Part shown: positions 5,630 through 7,108 of the stretch, piece after piece
How positions within the stretch are numbered: position 1 is the stretch's first letter
How the letters are laid out: every line of letters begins with the position of its first letter
The notes under the pieces: model-generated
Seen by the model: only the letters and a program-made list of their open reading frames with translations
Database searches by the model: none
Told to the model about the DNA's origin: nothing
Position numbers and translations under genes: made by a program
Assembly: GCA_001782515.1 (NCBI GenBank)
Contig: MFOV01000015.1
Location: 1,405-8,512, forward strand
Reading direction: 5' to 3'
Source: Candidatus Levybacteria bacterium RIFCSPLOWO2_01_FULL_39_10
GTDB lineage: Bacteria; Patescibacteriota; Microgenomatia; Levybacterales; UBA12049
Length of the DNA stretch: 7,108 nucleotides

Positions 5630-5854
5630 CTATCTTTTCTTAAGAAATTTGTCATCGGAAAGCCTTGATTGTTTGACGATACTTCTTAAAGTTCCCGTTG
5701 GAATTTCTCGGGAATGCACTGGAAGAACTACAACGGCATTCAATTCTGAGTTATAAAATATCCTATGACTTCCAGATTGTCTTTTAAGACTAAATCCATT
5801 TTGCAAAAGAATTTTTTCTACTTCTCGGGGTTTGAGAGAAGGAAATTTCGTCAT
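5630..5854 (-). CDS. hicA: HicA-family toxin (mRNA interferase)
   Basis: HicA toxins are small proteins with a double-stranded-RNA-binding fold that cleave mRNA using one His. The 74-residue product matches across its length: LKPREVEKILLQNGFSLKR (8-25), the catalytic block GSHRIF with His30, VVVLPVHSREIPTGTLRSIVKQ (41-62, the VPVH...GTLRSI signature) and a basic tail. The catalytic His is intact, so an active toxin is expected. It lies 14 bases downstream of hicB on the same strand with no Shine-Dalgarno, so it is probably co-expressed with the antitoxin. Confidence 0.9.
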   Translation of the reverse strand: MTKFPSLKPREVEKILLQNGFSLKRQSGSHRIFYNSELNAVVVLPVHSREIPTGTLRSIVKQSRLSDDKFLKKR

Positions 5855-5868
5855 TTTGAGTAATATTT

Positions 5869-6129
5869 CTAGACAGCTGAAGACAAAATTTTCACCTTAC
5901 TTGTAGTGACAAAATATTCATCCGAGTCAGGATCAGGTATTGGTTTTTTTAACTCAATTAGGGTTTCTAAAAAAAGTTTTATAGCCTTTTCTATATTTTT
6001 TACGGCTTCATCAATGGTTTTTCCAAAGTCTGATATGCCCAAGGTTGGCGCATAAGCCACATAAACAAATCCCTTTTTTTGGGATTCTTTCTCAATAATT
6101 ACTCGATAGCTATGAACTCTCGTATCCAT
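5869..6129 (-). CDS. hicB: HicB-family antitoxin, single-domain form
   Basis: HicB neutralises HicA by binding it through a partially degraded RNase H fold. The 86-residue product shows that domain: YRVIIEKE...KGFVYVAYAPTLGISDFGKTIDEAVKNIEKAIKLFLETL (8-57). The usual C-terminal ribbon-helix-helix or helix-turn-helix DNA-binding domain is missing; only a Pro/Asp-rich tail and VTTSKVKILSSAV follow. It therefore probably cannot repress its own promoter in the usual way (inferred). It precedes hicA, the reverse of the common hicA-hicB order. A -10 box ends only 6 bases before the ATG, with no Shine-Dalgarno, so the mRNA is probably leaderless. Confidence 0.88.
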   Translation of the reverse strand: MDTRVHSYRVIIEKESQKKGFVYVAYAPTLGISDFGKTIDEAVKNIEKAIKLFLETLIELKKPIPDPDSDEYFVTTSKVKILSSAV

Positions 6130-6135
6130 GTTGCT

Positions 6136-6164
6136 ATTCTAAAATAAAAATATCCTTTTTTCAA
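6136..6164 (-). promoter_or_regulatory. hicBA promoter
   Basis: On the minus strand, TTGAAA (6164-6159), a 17-base spacer and TAGAAT (6141-6136) are followed by six bases and the hicB ATG (6129). Transcription would start at or next to the ATG. The promoter lies inside the repeat-bounded islet, 5 bases from the repeat. Confidence 0.6.
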
Positions 6165-6168
6165 CCTA

Positions 6169-6189
6169 GAGTCGGGGTGCTGGGAATCG
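6169..6189 (-). repeat. tRNA-Pro 3'-end copy of the direct repeat
   Basis: This copy is identical over 21 bases to 5598-5618. Bases 6172-6189 belong to the tRNA-Pro gene, and 6169-6171 lie just beyond its end. It is the tRNA-proximal boundary of the hicBA islet. Confidence 0.75.
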
Positions 6190-6242
6190 AACCCAGTCCA
6201 CACGGCCCCCAGCCGCGCATTCTGCCACTAAACTACACCCCG
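6172..6242 (-). tRNA. tRNA-Pro(GGG)
   Basis: The 71-nt RNA folds as a cloverleaf: acceptor CGGGGTG/CACCCCG with discriminator A; D arm GTTT/GAAT with two G-U pairs and loop AGTGGCA; anticodon stem CGCGG/CCGTG with loop CTGGGGG; a 4-base variable loop; and T arm CTGGG-TTCGATT-CCCAG. The anticodon GGG (6210-6208) with G37 indicates proline, reading CCC and CCU. CCA is not encoded (CTC follows), so a CCA-adding enzyme is needed. It is divergent from uppS. A TAAAAT at 6257-6252 is a possible -10 box without a good -35. Confidence 0.95.
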
Positions 6243-6268
6243 ATATTTTTCATTTTACCACAAAAATA

Positions 6269-6297
6269 TTGTTTCATGGCCTCAAATCCTATATAAT
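6269..6297 (+). promoter_or_regulatory. uppS promoter
   Basis: TTGTTT (6269-6274), a 17-base spacer and a perfect TATAAT (6292-6297) end 8 bases before the uppS ATG (6306). The predicted start is at or within a few bases of the ATG, so the mRNA would be leaderless. The promoter shares the short gap with the upstream region of the divergent tRNA. Confidence 0.65.
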
Positions 6298-6305
6298 ATT
6301 GCCTT

Positions 6306-7055
6306 ATGTTGAGAAAAAATACACATAAACCCAACGGCATTTCAAAATTAAAAGAAATTCCTGTTGAAAAATTTCCCAAGCACGTTCTAATAATTCCCGA
6401 TGGAGACGGTAGATGGGCTAGAAAACTCAATAAACTACCCACATTTGGACATAAGAAAGGATATATTGTTCTTCAGAAAATCATCAGAAAACTGCAGGAT
6501 TTACCAATTAACACCTTAACTGTATGGGGGTTTTCTGCAGACAACTGGAAAAGATCAGATGGCGAGGTAAGCGGTCTGATGAAAATTTTAGAAGCAGGAA
6601 TTAAAGAGGCATTACCGGAACTTATTGAAAAAAACGTCAGATTTATTTGTCTTGGAAGAAGAGATAGGATTCCTAAAAGTCTTAAAAAAACTATAGAAAA
6701 TGCTGAGGAAAGAACAAAAAATAATGGTCCTAAAATATTTTGTACCGCAATTGATTTCTCAGGTCTTGATCAGGAAATAAGAATGATGGAAAAAGTTCTC
6801 AAACTTCCAAAAAATACAGAAGTGGGTATTGATCTTATTAAAAATCTAAGAGACGGATACAACCTAATAACACCAGCTGATCTTATTATAAGAACATCGG
6901 GCGAACAAAGAACATCAGATCTTGGATGGCTGTCTCAAAATTCTGAGTTTTACTCCATAAAAAAGCTTCTTCCTGAGACAAGTCCAAATGATTTTGTTTT
7001 GGCGCTTCTTGACTACACAAAAAGAGAAAGAAGGTTTGGGGGAAGAATTAAATAG
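6306..7055 (+). CDS. uppS: Isoprenyl transferase, probable undecaprenyl diphosphate synthase, divergent
   Basis: cis-Prenyltransferases of this family extend farnesyl diphosphate with isopentenyl diphosphate to make the C55 lipid carrier for cell-wall glycans. The 249-residue length is normal. Seen are HVLIIPDGDGRWARK (26-40, catalytic Asp32), GHKKG (48-52), FSADNWKR (76-83), IRTSGEQR (195-202), EFYS (214-217) and the C-terminal RERRFGG. Several near-invariant positions differ: MDGNGRWA reads PDGDGRWA, the usual NYGGR reads DFSGL (150-154), and SNFLLWQ reads SDLGWLSQ with one residue missing before the conserved Glu. Family membership is clear; chain length and product are less certain. The ATG lacks a Shine-Dalgarno and follows a -10 box by 8 bases. 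Its stop overlaps the next start by one base. Confidence 0.88.
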   Translation: MLRKNTHKPNGISKLKEIPVEKFPKHVLIIPDGDGRWARKLNKLPTFGHKKGYIVLQKIIRKLQDLPINTLTVWGFSADNWKRSDGEVSGLMKILEAGIKEALPELIEKNVRFICLGRRDRIPKSLKKTIENAEERTKNNGPKIFCTAIDFSGLDQEIRMMEKVLKLPKNTEVGIDLIKNLRDGYNLITPADLIIRTSGEQRTSDLGWLSQNSEFYSIKKLLPETSPNDFVLALLDYTKRERRFGGRIK

Positions 7056-7108
7056 TGAATCTTGCTACCTTTAAAGACTCTTTTGATAAAATACTGCTCG
7101 GCTTTCTT
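7055..7108 (+). CDS. Start of an unidentified protein, 3'-partial
   Basis: A GTG at 7055 shares its G with the uppS TAG and opens a frame that stays open to the window edge: 18 residues, MNLATFKDSFDKILLGFL. A GGGGGA purine run (around 7038-7043) lies about 11 bases upstream. The end of the fragment is becoming hydrophobic, which could be the beginning of a membrane segment. It is probably co-transcribed with uppS. Too little is present to identify it; the envelope-lipid genes often found after uppS are only a guess. Confidence 0.5.
   Translation, partial: MNLATFKDSFDKILLGFL

Larger units (their letters stand above)
5598..6189 (-). mobile_element. hicBA islet bounded by tRNA-end direct repeats
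   Basis: Two identical 21-bp repeats, in the same orientation, bracket a toxin-antitoxin pair and its promoter, about 592 bases in all. One repeat is the functional 3' end of tRNA-Pro. This geometry is typical of integration at tRNA genes, where the core restores the tRNA end. No integrase or other mobility gene lies inside, so the islet would be a passenger, a remnant, or the product of a non-integrase duplication. Confidence 0.4.

Noticed and set aside
1..7108. CRISPR array or anti-phage defence island.
   Set aside because: There are no regularly spaced repeats with unique spacers and no cas or other defence genes apart from the hicBA pair.

Overview
The window looks like a piece of a small, AT-rich bacterial chromosome. 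It best resembles the Patescibacteria (Candidate Phyla Radiation), perhaps a Microgenomates-type lineage. That assignment is an inference from several traits: small and partly divergent core proteins, a RecB-nuclease-tailed UvrD helicase, a short RNase Y, start codons placed directly behind -10 boxes, and a tRNA without an encoded CCA. TGA serves as a normal stop (recA and recX both end in TGA), which argues against the code-25 lineages (Gracilibacteria/Absconditabacteria). No marker allows a finer assignment.

Layout, left to right. A UvrD/Rep-family helicase fused to a C-terminal PD-(D/E)XK iron-sulfur nuclease enters from the left edge on the + strand (2-1312). It converges on the RNase P RNA gene rnpB (1344-1700, minus). 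A short GC-rich palindromic element with 7-bp flanking repeats follows (1760-1829). Next is an HU-type DNA-binding protein (1839-2111, minus), best started at a TTG behind a perfect Shine-Dalgarno sequence. The stretch 2112-2543 has no convincing ORF. It holds the HU leader and promoters, then about 270 bases rich in nested inverted repeats. Then, all on the minus strand, come an N-terminally short RNase Y (2544-3806), recX (3948-4415) and recA (4408-5490). recA and recX overlap by 8 bases, and rny appears to have its own promoter. Beyond a likely terminator, a hicB-hicA toxin-antitoxin pair lies between two 21-bp copies of a tRNA 3' end, one of which is the end of an intact tRNA-Pro(GGG) gene (6172-6242). 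A divergent undecaprenyl diphosphate synthase homologue (uppS, 6306-7055, +) follows, and its stop overlaps the start of a further gene that runs off the right edge.

The genes fall into a DNA repair and chromosome group (helicase-nuclease, recA, recX, HU), an RNA metabolism group (rnpB, rny, tRNA-Pro) and cell-envelope lipid carrier synthesis (uppS). The accessory items are the hicBA islet at the tRNA, the GC-rich palindrome, and a GC-rich 17-mer found both inside the helicase-nuclease gene and in the HU leader.

I found no convincing new multi-gene system. The observations most worth following are the tRNA-end-flanked hicBA islet, the shared GC-rich repeat, the pattern of apparently leaderless promoters, a palindrome inside the recA promoter, and the unexplained structured region between rny and HU.
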